Source of the DNA: Nocardia asteroides | GTDB lineage: Bacteria > Actinomycetota > Actinomycetes > Mycobacteriales > Mycobacteriaceae | DNA length: 64,000 bases | Direction of reading: 5' to 3' | Assembly (NCBI GenBank): GCA_019930625.1 | Contig: CP082844.1 | Coordinates: 4,774,001-4,838,000, forward strand | Part shown: positions 28,333 through 35,869 of the stretch, piece by piece | Position numbering within the stretch: position 1 is the first letter of the stretch | How the letters are laid out: the number at the start of each line of letters is the position of its first letter | Notes under the pieces: generated by a model | Seen by the model: the letters and a program-made list of their open reading frames with translations, nothing else | Told to the model about the DNA's origin: nothing | The model's database searches: none | Position numbers and translations under genes: made by a program

Positions 28333-29442
28333 GTGCGAGTCACCTGGGATCAAGTCTTCGCTTGGCGGCTGTGTCGTCAGCATGTCCTGTCCCGCGCGGA
28401 CGAGGGCGCGGTAGCGATCGCCGAGCGTTTGTGCGGCGTGCAGGCCCAGGTCACTTCGGCGGCGGAACTGGCGGTCGCGCTGCGCAGCACGAAGCCGGAC
28501 CCGGGTGGGCTGGTCCGTGCGCTGGCCGACGGCACGCTGATGAAGACCTGGGCGATGCGCGGCACCCTGCACGCGCTGACTCCGAACCTGGCCGCCGCGA
28601 ACCTTTCGCTCGTCGCCTCCGCGCGCACCTGGGAGAAGCCCGCCTGGCAGCGGACCTTCGGGGCCTCTCCCACGGAGGTCGCGGCACTGGCGGAGGCGGT
28701 CGCGGAGGTGCTCGCCGCCGCGGTGCTCACCCGAGAGGAACTGGTCGAAGCCCTCGTGTCCGCGCCGCAATTCCATCGGCTCGGTGCGGAATTGCGCTCC
28801 GGCTGGGGTGCGCTGCTCAAGCCGCTGGCCTGGCAAGGGGCGTTGTGCCACGGCCCGGCGCGCGGAACCAAAGTAACGTTCACCAGCCCCGCGCACCTGG
28901 TACGCGACTGGTCCGGCCTGCCCGAACCGGATGACGCGGCGCCGACGGCGATCCTCGCCTATCTCGGCGCGTACGGCCCGGCGACACCGGAGACATTCGA
29001 CGCCTGGCTCACCCGCAACAGCCTGCGCAAGACCACGGTGCGGCGCTGGTTCGCCGACCTGGGTGAACTGCTCACCGAAGTGGACGTGGAGGGTCGGCGC
29101 GCCTTCCTGCCGACCGATCAGGCCGCCGCCTTGGCCGCCGCCGCGCCGAGCGCGGCGGTCCACCTGCTCGGAGCCTTCGACCAGTACGTGCTGGGGCCCG
29201 GTACCGGCGACACCGTCCTGCTGCCCGCCGCCCACCGCGCGAAGGTGAGCCGGACCGCGGGCTGGATCTCGCCCATCGTCGTTGTGAACGGACGCATCGC
29301 GGGCGTCTGGGAGCTCGCCGAGGACGCCGTGGAGATCACCATGTTCGACGACGCGCCGTTACCGAAGCAGGGGCTGGACGCTGCGGTCGCGCACGTCGCG
29401 CTGGCGACAGGGCGCGAGACCCTCACGGTGCGGGCTGCGTAG
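28333..29442 (+). CDS. AlkZ-like winged-helix DNA-binding protein
   Basis: 369 residues from a GTG with a strong AGGAGGAGG site. It belongs to the HTH_42 (AlkZ/AlkX) superfamily: WDQVFAWRLCRQHVLSRADE at the start, RLCGVQAQVTSAAELAVALR with the QAQ (QxQ) motif that is catalytic in interstrand-crosslink glycosylases, then MKTWAMRGTLHALTPN. AlkZ-type enzymes unhook DNA crosslinks from natural alkylators; actinobacterial relatives are often found as resistance proteins, but many have no shown activity. Its stop overlaps the convergent TetR gene by 20 nt. Confidence 0.8.
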   Translation: MRVTWDQVFAWRLCRQHVLSRADEGAVAIAERLCGVQAQVTSAAELAVALRSTKPDPGGLVRALADGTLMKTWAMRGTLHALTPNLAAANLSLVASARTWEKPAWQRTFGASPTEVAALAEAVAEVLAAAVLTREELVEALVSAPQFHRLGAELRSGWGALLKPLAWQGALCHGPARGTKVTFTSPAHLVRDWSGLPEPDDAAPTAILAYLGAYGPATPETFDAWLTRNSLRKTTVRRWFADLGELLTEVDVEGRRAFLPTDQAAALAAAAPSAAVHLLGAFDQYVLGPGTGDTVLLPAAHRAKVSRTAGWISPIVVVNGRIAGVWELAEDAVEITMFDDAPLPKQGLDAAVAHVALATGRETLTVRAA

Positions 29443-30190
29443 CGCTGTCGCGATGAGCCACATAGTGTTCCAAGCCGTCGAGGATGCGCTGTAGCCCGAA
29501 ACCGAAGTGGTCGAAGTCCGGGCCGAACGCGTCGTCCGAGAGCCCGGCCATGACCGGATAGCGGCCGCTGGCCATCGCCTTCTCCAGCATGGGACTCTGC
29601 GCCTGCCAGAATTCCGCGTCGGTCATGCCCGAATCGCGTTCGGCCTCTTGCTCGTACAGTTGCGTGCGGGCCGCGCCGAGAACGTAGCCGGAGATCATGA
29701 TCACCACCGAGACGAGTTCGCGGTCCGGCAATCCCATCTGCCGGATCGCGCCGAGCACCTTTTCCATGCCCTCGACCGCGCCGGGGCCAAGGACCGGGCG
29801 TGAGTTGTTCACTCCGATCAGCCACGGGTGCCGCCGGTACATGGCGAGCGACTCGTAGGCGAGGGTTTCCAGCGCGCCGCGCCATCCGCCGATGTGTTCG
29901 CCGAGATCGTCGCGGGGGCGTTGCACCCGGTCGAGCATCAGGTCCAATAGTTCGGCCTTGCCGGGCAGGTATCGATACAGCGACATGGTGCCGGTGCCGA
30001 GTTCGGTCGCGACCCGGCGCATGGTGACCGCGGCGAGGCCCTCGTCGTCGGCTACCGCGATCGCGGCGTCGACGATCCGGTCCAGCGACAGGCCGGGTTT
30101 CGGGCCGCGGCTCGGCCGGGGGCTCGCGCCCCACAGCAGGTCTAGGGTGCGGGCGATGTCGCCGCTGCCGCTGGTCTCGGTGCCGCTCAT
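29423..30190 (-). CDS. TetR-family repressor with TetR_C_1-type C-terminus
   Basis: 255 residues. The helix-turn-helix at about 36-82 includes RIVDAAIAVADDEGLAAVTM and RVATELGTGTMSLYRYLPGK, and the C-terminal ligand domain has RHPWLIGVNNSRPVLGP, which places it with tetracycline/daunorubicin-type TetR proteins. It is divergent from an ABC exporter. The spacer carries two copies of a GGGTAC/GTACCC operator, so it is the likely repressor of that exporter and of itself. Confidence 0.9.
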   Translation of the reverse strand: MSGTETSGSGDIARTLDLLWGASPRPSRGPKPGLSLDRIVDAAIAVADDEGLAAVTMRRVATELGTGTMSLYRYLPGKAELLDLMLDRVQRPRDDLGEHIGGWRGALETLAYESLAMYRRHPWLIGVNNSRPVLGPGAVEGMEKVLGAIRQMGLPDRELVSVVIMISGYVLGAARTQLYEQEAERDSGMTDAEFWQAQSPMLEKAMASGRYPVMAGLSDDAFGPDFDHFGFGLQRILDGLEHYVAHRDSATQPAP

Positions 30191-30218
30191 GAAAGCCAGC
30201 CTATCCGCTTGGCAGACA

Positions 30219-30260
30219 ACTGGGTACGTTGTACCCTAATTCGAGTACAGCGTACCCAGT
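30219..30260. promoter_or_regulatory. Tandem operator between TetR and ABC exporter
   Basis: GGGTACGTTGTACCC (30222-30236) is a perfect 6-bp dyad with a 3-nt spacer. GAGTACAGCGTACCC (30243-30257) repeats it with one mismatch, 21 nt apart, two helical turns. The 16-nt outer arms 30219-30234 and 30245-30260 are also mutual inverted repeats with one mismatch, so the whole 42 nt is one large palindrome. Confidence 0.8.
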
Positions 30261-30289
30261 TTCGGGGTATGTCACGGGGAAGGTGAGCA

Positions 30290-31249
30290 GTGAACGATTT
30301 CGCGGTCCTTGCCGAAGGACTGGAGAAGAGATACGGGGACAAGCGTGCCCTGGACGGATTCGACCTGACCGTGCGGCGCGGCACGGTGCACGGCCTGCTC
30401 GGGCCCAACGGCGCGGGCAAGACCACCGCGGTGCGCATTCTCTCGACGCTGATCCGGCTGGACGGCGGCCGCGCCGAAGTGGCCGGTCTGGATGTCGCTC
30501 GCGATCCGCGCGAGGTGCGCGCCCGCATCGGGCTGACCGGCCAGTACGCGGCCGTGGACGAAGTGCTCACCGGACGCCAGAACCTGGAGATGTTCGGCAG
30601 GTTGTTCCATCTCGGTGGCCGGCGCGCCGAACAGCGGGCCACCGAACTGCTGGAGCGCTTCGACCTGACCGAGGCCGGTGACCGAGGCGTCGGCAAGTAC
30701 AGCGGCGGCATGCGCCGCAGGCTCGATCTGGCGGCCTCGATGATCCTGGCGCCGGACGTGCTGTTCCTCGACGAGCCCACGACCGGACTCGACCCGCGCA
30801 GTCGCGGCGAGGTCTGGGCGTCGGTGCGCGCGTTGGTCGCCGATGGCACCACGGTCCTGCTGACGACGCAGTATCTGGAGGAGGCGGACAAGCTCGCCTC
30901 CCGCATCACCGTCATCGATCAGGGACGCGCCATCGCCGACGACACCCCGGACGGGTTGAAGAGCACCGTGGGCGGAGACCGGATCGAGGTCGTTGCCGCG
31001 GACGTCGCCGACCTGCCCGCGGTCGCCAAAGTGGTGGCCCGGGTGTGCGACGGCGAGCCGGACATCGACGACGTCGAACGGCGGGTCTCGGCGGCGGTCA
31101 CCGATCGTGTCGCCGCGCTCACCGAGGTCGCGCGCACCCTGCAGGACGAAGGCGTCGACGTGGAGGACATCGGTCTGCGCAGACCGAGCCTCGACGACGT
31201 CTTCCTGCAGTTGACCGGACACCGCACCACCGCAGAGGAGGCGGCCTGA
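30290..31249 (+). CDS. ABC exporter ATPase (DrrA-like)
   Basis: 319 residues. Walker A is [11 protein letters not shown] near 38, the Q-loop TGQYAAVDE, the ABC signature [12 protein letters not shown] near 143, and Walker [21 protein letters not shown]. The approximately 90-residue C-terminal extension (from [18 protein letters not shown] to the [11 protein letters not shown] motif) is typical of DrrA, the daunorubicin-resistance ATPase. Partners the ABC-2 permease, whose ATG overlaps its stop (TGATG). Confidence 0.93.
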   Translation: MNDFAVLAEGLEKRYGDKRALDGFDLTVRRGTVHGLLGPNGAGKTTAVRILSTLIRLDGGRAEVAGLDVARDPREVRARIGLTGQYAAVDEVLTGRQNLEMFGRLFHLGGRRAEQRATELLERFDLTEAGDRGVGKYSGGMRRRLDLAASMILAPDVLFLDEPTTGLDPRSRGEVWASVRALVADGTTVLLTTQYLEEADKLASRITVIDQGRAIADDTPDGLKSTVGGDRIEVVAADVADLPAVAKVVARVCDGEPDIDDVERRVSAAVTDRVAALTEVARTLQDEGVDVEDIGLRRPSLDDVFLQLTGHRTTAEEAA

Positions 31250-32073
31250 TGGGCACCACGGACCTCACCCCGAGCCGCTCGCGTTCTCGCGCGTACTGGG
31301 CGATCTCCGACTGCTGGAATGTGGTGCGCCGCGGCCTGACCCATTATCAGCGCCAGCCGATCAACATCGCCTGGCAACTCGGCTTCCCGATTCTGTCGGT
31401 CCTGCTCTACGGCTACGTGTTCGGCAGCGCGATGAGCGTGCCCGGCGGCGGTGACTATCGCAGCTTCCTGATGCCGGGCATGTTCGCGATGACGATGGCG
31501 TTCGGCTTCGTCAACACCGCGACGGTGGTCGTCTACGACGTGACCAACGGCGTGATCGATCGTTTCCGCTCGATGCCGATGGCCTCCTCGGCGGTGGTGT
31601 CCGGTCGGGGGGTGACCGATCTGATCGTGGCGTGCGCCGAGTTGACCATCCTGATGTCGACCGCCCTGCTCATCGGCTGGCGGCCCGACGGCGGCGTACT
31701 GCGCGGCGTCGCGGCGTTCGGTTTGCTGCTGTTGCTGCGGTTCGCGTTGATCTGGGTGGGTGTATGGCTCGGGTTGCTGGTGCCGAACCCGGAGGCCGCG
31801 GGCGGATTGTTCGCGGTCGCCTTCCCGCTCACCATGATCTCCAGCATCTTCGTCGCGCCTCAGTTGATGCCGGACTGGCTGGGCGTCATCGCGGCCTGGA
31901 ATCCGATTTCCTCCACGGTGGCGGCGACTCGCGAGCTGTTCGGTACGCCGGTCGGCAGCGGCGATTCCTGGGTGGAACAGCACTCCTTGCTGATGGCAGT
32001 GGTGTGGCCGCTGATCATCACCGCGATCTTCCTGCCGCTCGCGGTGCGGCGATTCCAGCGCCTGAGCCGCTGA
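31249..32073 (+). CDS. ABC-2 type permease (DrrB-like)
   Basis: 274 residues with six hydrophobic spans, beginning [20 protein letters not shown] and ending [15 protein letters not shown]. The [15 protein letters not shown] loop is the conserved EAA-like coupling region of ABC-2 permeases, and the [17 protein letters not shown] and [15 protein letters not shown] stretches are characteristic. Works with the adjacent DrrA-like ATPase to export a hydrophobic drug or lipid. The substrate is unknown; control by the divergent TetR suggests an inducible drug-efflux role. Confidence 0.92.
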   Translation: MGTTDLTPSRSRSRAYWAISDCWNVVRRGLTHYQRQPINIAWQLGFPILSVLLYGYVFGSAMSVPGGGDYRSFLMPGMFAMTMAFGFVNTATVVVYDVTNGVIDRFRSMPMASSAVVSGRGVTDLIVACAELTILMSTALLIGWRPDGGVLRGVAAFGLLLLLRFALIWVGVWLGLLVPNPEAAGGLFAVAFPLTMISSIFVAPQLMPDWLGVIAAWNPISSTVAATRELFGTPVGSGDSWVEQHSLLMAVVWPLIITAIFLPLAVRRFQRLSR

Positions 32074-32100
32074 GTCTTACCATCCGCCCGTCGTCTCCGT

Positions 32101-32901
32101 TCAGCCGAGCACGCGGCGGGTCTGGCGTGCCGAGGCGAGCAGCACGCCGCCGCGGTCCCAGATCGAGGTGTCGTCCACCGACCAGCCGCCGCCGGTCGAC
32201 GCGTTCACCGTGCGTACCAGTACCGGCAGGCTGCCGGTGGGTTCGGCGTGCAGATGCATCGACAGCGTCACGGTGGGGATCGCGACGGGTGCGCGCAAGG
32301 TGGGAAAGACGGCGGGCGGCAACGCGTCGGCGAGGATGGCCAGCGCCGCCGCGTCCGCGGGCACGTCGGGGACGAGTGCGATCCAGGCGCACATCATCCG
32401 TTCGTCCGCACCGCTCAGCGGCAGCGGTCCGGCGGCGGGGCGGATGTCGAAGTGGGCTCCCACCGGCACGATTTCGGGTGGGAGGGCGAACGGCGCACAA
32501 GATTCGGGATCGGGCACCGGCGGTGCGGGCGTGCCCGTATAACCCTCGATGCCCGTCTCCACAGTGCGGCCCAGCGTGATCGCCGCCGCGGCGATCGGGG
32601 TGCCGTCCTGCTCGGCGCGTACCTCGAGCGCGACGGTGCTGCGGCCGACTGCGTGCTCGGTCGCGCGGAAGGCCAGCACACCTTCTGTGGGGCGGCCCAG
32701 GAAACGGAGATCCAGGGCGCGCACCGGAAGGGGTTCGGCGGCCGCCGCACGTGCCACCTCGATCAGCAGGGCCGCGATCACGCCGCCGTGCGGCCCGGTC
32801 CAACCGCGCCAGGACCGGCCGACCCGCGCCTGCCACCCGTCGGCAGCGGTCCCGGAAAGCGCGAACTCCTCGGCGAGAGTCCGCGTAGTGAGTTGCTTCA
32901 T
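32101..32901 (-). CDS. TesB-like acyl-CoA thioesterase (double hotdog)
   Basis: 266 residues. The two-hotdog TesB-like fold shows as GWTGPHGGVIAALLIEVAR (first hotdog) and GWSVDDTSIWDRGGVLLASARQ near the end (second hotdog), where W-D/S-Q-type residues are catalytic in the family. It likely hydrolyses acyl-CoA. The ATG at 32901 begins MKQLTTRT; a GTG nine bases further upstream is possible. It is divergent from an HxlR regulator with which it shares a perfect 10-bp inverted repeat. Confidence 0.8.
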   Translation of the reverse strand: MKQLTTRTLAEEFALSGTAADGWQARVGRSWRGWTGPHGGVIAALLIEVARAAAAEPLPVRALDLRFLGRPTEGVLAFRATEHAVGRSTVALEVRAEQDGTPIAAAAITLGRTVETGIEGYTGTPAPPVPDPESCAPFALPPEIVPVGAHFDIRPAAGPLPLSGADERMMCAWIALVPDVPADAAALAILADALPPAVFPTLRAPVAIPTVTLSMHLHAEPTGSLPVLVRTVNASTGGGWSVDDTSIWDRGGVLLASARQTRRVLG

Positions 32902-32939
32902 GCAACGCACGATAGGTCAGTGGGTTCTGTGAAGCAACT
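32891..32939. promoter_or_regulatory. Inverted repeat across both divergent starts
   Basis: AGTTGCTTCA (32891-32900) and TGAAGCAACT (32930-32939) are perfect 10-bp inverted repeats separated by 29 nt. The left arm also belongs to a local dyad GTTGC-ttcat-GCAAC (32892-32906). Because each arm covers the first codons of one gene, both proteins would begin xKQLT if the HxlR gene starts at GTG 32929. Likely HxlR binding sites. Confidence 0.6.
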
Positions 32940-32955
32940 GACTATGCTGACGGAT

Positions 32956-33429
32956 ATGCGCAGGACGAGCTTCGGGGACATGAACTGCTCGCTGGCCCAG
33001 TGCCTCGAGGTGGTCGGGGAGTGGTGGACGCTGCTGATCGTGCGTGACGCCCTGTTCGGGGTGACGCGCTTCGACGACTTCCGCGCCCGCCTCGGTATCG
33101 CCCGCAATGTGCTCACCCAGCGTCTCGAGCACCTGGTCGAGCACGGCGTGCTGACCAGGGAGCCCTATCAGGACAATCCGGTTCGCTACGACTACCGGTT
33201 GACCGCGAAAGGCCGCTCGCTGTGGCTGGTCGTCACCGCGATGCGTCAGTGGGGCGACGAATGGGCCGCCCCGGACGGCCCTCCGGTGCAGACGAGGCAC
33301 GCCATGTGCGGGAACCTCGCGACCGTCGAGCCGGTGTGCTCGGAGTGCGGCGAGCGCATCGCCCCGCGTGACCTCCGTTCGGTTCTCGGCCCCGGCGCCA
33401 AGGATCCTTCCCTGCTGCCGTCCGGCTGA
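32956..33429 (+). CDS. HxlR-family transcriptional regulator
   Basis: 157 residues from the ATG at 32956; an ATG at 32944 or a GTG at 32929 would add 4 or 9 residues. It contains MNCSLAQCLEVVGEWWTLLI, the HxlR N-terminus with a conserved Cys, then RFDDFRARLGIARNVLTQRL and EPYQDNPVRYDYRLTAKGRS (wing). The C-terminus has a Cys-rich knuckle (CGNLATVEPVCSECGERI), typical of the double-size HxlR group that binds a metal. Likely controls the divergent thioesterase. Confidence 0.9.
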   Translation: MRRTSFGDMNCSLAQCLEVVGEWWTLLIVRDALFGVTRFDDFRARLGIARNVLTQRLEHLVEHGVLTREPYQDNPVRYDYRLTAKGRSLWLVVTAMRQWGDEWAAPDGPPVQTRHAMCGNLATVEPVCSECGERIAPRDLRSVLGPGAKDPSLLPSG

Positions 33430-33483
33430 GGCGAGAGCGACGCCCGCTCCGCCTCGGGCGCCGTGTCGCGTTAGGCTGCGGCG

Positions 33484-33897
33484 GTGGCGGACGGGCAAGG
33501 GCGGCAGCTGATCGACACGGTGGCATGGGTGCGCATCGAGGACGGACGGATCCTCTGCGCCAGACCGCGCGGCAAGGACGTCTTCTACATCCCGGGCGGC
33601 AAGCGCGAAGGCGGCGAGACCGATCTGCAGACCCTGCTGCGCGAGATCGAGGAGGAACTCACCGTGGCCCTGCTGCCGGAGACCGCCGCGCACGTCGGCA
33701 CCTACGAGGCGCTGCACGGCCCAGCCGACGCGGTGGTGGTCCGGATGAGTTGCTACACCGCGGATTACCGTGGAACGCTCGTCGCGAGCAGTGAGATCGA
33801 AGAGGTCGCGTGGTTCGGCTACGCCGACCGCGCACTCGTTCCCCCGGTCGACCAGTTGTTGTTCGACGATCTGGTGCACGCGGGCCTGCTGCGGTGA
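33484..33897 (+). CDS. Nudix hydrolase
   Basis: 137 residues from a GTG. The Nudix box reads GGKREGGETDLQTLLREIEE then EL, matching GX5EX7REUXEEXGU except that the last Gly is replaced. Preceding it is VFYIPGGK. Members hydrolyse nucleoside diphosphates linked to another moiety; the short length fits house-cleaning enzymes of the 8-oxo-dGTP or dCTP type, but the substrate cannot be assigned. The stop overlaps an in-frame GTG of the next gene. Confidence 0.88.
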   Translation: MADGQGRQLIDTVAWVRIEDGRILCARPRGKDVFYIPGGKREGGETDLQTLLREIEEELTVALLPETAAHVGTYEALHGPADAVVVRMSCYTADYRGTLVASSEIEEVAWFGYADRALVPPVDQLLFDDLVHAGLLR

Positions 33898-33929
33898 ATC
33901 GCGGGCCGAACAGCGCTACCGTCGGCGGT

Positions 33930-34427
33930 ATGTCGTGGATTCGGACACTCCTGCGTTATGCCGCGTACGCGCTGCGGGCACTGCCGCTGGCGGTGCGGCG
34001 GATCCCGACCCGGCTGCGCGTGCCGCGACGGATGCTCGGCGAATCGGTTCTGCCGCATAAATTCTCCGCCACCCGGTCGGTGACGCATTCGGTGCTCAGC
34101 GGCGCGGTCGGCCTGCTGGCCCTGTTTCTGGCGTTCCTGGCGGGCATCGCCGCGTTCCGGGGGATCTGCTATCCGCTCGTGGCCGGCGACGATCTCGAAA
34201 GTTCTTGGGGCGGCCCCACCTTGGCGGGCGCATGGGCAACGCACGCGGCGCTCGGGATCGGCCTGCTGCCGATCTGGCTGCTGATCCTGGCCGGGCTCGG
34301 CGCGTTCCAATTACGGCTCACCCGCGGTTTGCTCGGCCGGAACGGGCCGTGGTGGCCGGCTCCGGTCGCGGTAGCGCTGGCCGCGAGCGGCGCGCTGCTG
34401 TTCCTGGCCTGGTTGCGGCAGGTCTGA
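33930..34427 (+). CDS. Hypothetical three-span membrane protein
   Basis: 165 residues from the ATG at 33930; a GTG at 33894 overlapping the Nudix stop (GTGA) would add 12 residues. A basic N-terminus (LRALPLAVRRIPTRLRVPRR) precedes three hydrophobic segments: SVLSGAVGLLALFLAFLAGI, AALGIGLLPIWLLILAGLGA, and AVALAASGALLFLAWL. There is a conserved-looking GICYPLVAGDDLESSWGGPT loop. No family recognised. Translational coupling to the Nudix gene is possible but does not define a function. Confidence 0.6.
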   Translation: MSWIRTLLRYAAYALRALPLAVRRIPTRLRVPRRMLGESVLPHKFSATRSVTHSVLSGAVGLLALFLAFLAGIAAFRGICYPLVAGDDLESSWGGPTLAGAWATHAALGIGLLPIWLLILAGLGAFQLRLTRGLLGRNGPWWPAPVAVALAASGALLFLAWLRQV

Positions 34428-34490
34428 GGACGCAGCGCCGCCGTGGCGGCAGCCCACCGCGAGCGGACGCGCCGCGGAGCCGGAGTGCGC

Positions 34491-35090
34491 TCAGGCGGTG
34501 GCGTGAGCGCGCTGTGCCCGCTGGATCAGATGCTCGACGAGGGTGAGCAACACGTCCTTGCATGATCCGCGGTCGCGGGCGTCGCAGAGCATGACGGGAG
34601 TGACCGAGTCGAGGTCGAGGGCGTCGCGTACCTCATCGATGGTGTAGCGCGGCGCGCCGTCGAAGCAGTTGACGCCCACCATGAACGGCAGCCTGCGCCG
34701 CTCGAAGAAGTCCACGGCCGCGAAGGAGTTGCCCAGCCTGCGGGTATCGGCGAGAACGACGGCGCCGAGCGCGCCGCGCGCCAGTTCGTCCCACAGGAAC
34801 CAGAACCGGTCCTGGCCGGGCGTGCCGAACAGGTAGAGCACCAGGTCGCGGTCGATGGTGAGTCTGCCGAAGTCGAGCGCGACCGTGGTTGTGGTCTTCT
34901 GCTCGACACCCGACAGATCGTCGATGCCGGTGCTCACCTCGGTGATCAGTTCCTCGGTGCGCAGGGGCGCGACCTCGCTGATCGCCGAGACCATGGTGGT
35001 CTTGCCGACGCCGAACCCGCCGGCGACGAGGATCTTGACCGACGCGGCCAGCTGCGGTGTACCGCTCGGGTCAAAGTTTTCGGATTCCAT
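34491..35090 (-). CDS. CvnD, small Ras-like GTPase of the conservon
   Basis: 199 residues. G1/P-loop GGFGVGKTTMV near residue 24, G3 LFGTPGQDRFWFLWDEL near 88, and GVNCFDGAPRYT (NxxD-like G4) near 140. This is the ATP/GTP-binding protein of the Cvn/conservon systems of actinobacteria, relaying signals from the membrane kinase-like CvnA through CvnB and CvnC. The ATG at 35090 lies 20 nt inside CvnC; a start at 35120 is possible. It is the last gene of the four-gene operon. Confidence 0.9.
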   Translation of the reverse strand: MESENFDPSGTPQLAASVKILVAGGFGVGKTTMVSAISEVAPLRTEELITEVSTGIDDLSGVEQKTTTTVALDFGRLTIDRDLVLYLFGTPGQDRFWFLWDELARGALGAVVLADTRRLGNSFAAVDFFERRRLPFMVGVNCFDGAPRYTIDEVRDALDLDSVTPVMLCDARDRGSCKDVLLTLVEHLIQRAQRAHATA

Positions 35091-35445
35091 CCAGTACCGC
35101 TCGCAATATGTTGAGGTCATCGGGTCCGGCCTCCGTCGGAACGGGAGCGCGGAAGATCAATTGCCCATCGCCGATCAGATCACCGACGAGGATCTTCGTC
35201 ACCGCCAGCGGCAAATGCAACTGGGCGGAGAGTTCGGCGACGGTCTGCGAAACACGGCACAGCCGAAGAATATCGGTGTACTCGGGTTCGGTGCGTCGCA
35301 GTGCGGTCGCGGAGGGGTCCGCGACCACGGTGGTGAGCATATCCAGTTCGGGTCCATCGAAGCTGGTACGCCCGCGCGTGAGCGCGTACGGACGCACCAG
35401 CGGGCCGGCCGCTTCATCGAACCAGGGCTCACGCGGGCGGGTCAT
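35071..35445 (-). CDS. CvnC, DUF742 protein
   Basis: 124 residues. The family signature includes GPLVRPYALTRGRTSFDG near the N-terminus and a winged-helix-like centre (YTDILRLCRVSQTVAELSAQ) followed by LPLAVTKILVGDLIGDGQL. DUF742 proteins bind CvnD in the conservon. The ATG overlaps the CvnB stop as ATGA, and its 3' end overlaps CvnD by 20 nt, so the four genes are translationally coupled. Confidence 0.9.
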   Translation of the reverse strand: MTRPREPWFDEAAGPLVRPYALTRGRTSFDGPELDMLTTVVADPSATALRRTEPEYTDILRLCRVSQTVAELSAQLHLPLAVTKILVGDLIGDGQLIFRAPVPTEAGPDDLNILRAVLDGIRKL

Positions 35446-35867
35446 GGCCGGTTCTGCTCGACGTGTCCGACGAGGTCTTGGCGGGCAGTGGTGGACAGGT
35501 AGCTGCCGACGCGCTGGACGGTCAGGTTCATCTCGTAGGCCACCATGCCGAGATTGGCGGACTCGGCGGCTTGCAGTGCCAGGCAGGCGTTGTCGCCCGC
35601 TGAGGTCACGAACAGCACCGCGCGGTCGAGTTCGATGACCGCCTGGCGGACGCCGCCACCGTCGAATCGGTTGCCCGCGCTGCGCGCCAGCCCGTAGAGC
35701 GCGGAGGACATCGCACCGAAGTGTTCGGCGTCCTCCCGGCTCATTCCGCTGGAGCGGCCGAGTAGTAGCCCGTCGGTGGACAGCACCACCGCGTGGCGCA
35801 CGCCGGCCAGCCGATCGACGAGATCGTCGAGCAGCCAATTCAGATCACCTGCGGGAGAAGCGGACAC
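35442..35867 (-). CDS. CvnB, Roadblock/LC7 domain protein
   Basis: 141 residues from a GTG. The Roadblock fold shows in LNWLLDDLVDRLAGVRHAVV, LSTDGLLLGRSSGMS and AVIELDRAVLFVTSAGDNAC. Roadblock proteins act as GTPase-activating or scaffold partners of small GTPases; here the partner is CvnD. It lies between CvnA (2 nt) and CvnC (overlap ATGA). Confidence 0.92.
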   Translation of the reverse strand: MSASPAGDLNWLLDDLVDRLAGVRHAVVLSTDGLLLGRSSGMSREDAEHFGAMSSALYGLARSAGNRFDGGGVRQAVIELDRAVLFVTSAGDNACLALQAAESANLGMVAYEMNLTVQRVGSYLSTTARQDLVGHVEQNRP

Positions 35868-35869
35868 CC

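Noticed and set aside
27178..29235. A 685-codon minus-strand frame
   Set aside because: Antisense shadow of the M56 peptidase and AlkZ-like genes, low-complexity composition.
34437..34450. GCCGCC-gt-GGCGGC hairpin between convergent genes
   Set aside because: Only 6 bp with a 2-nt loop; too common in this GC content to call a terminator.
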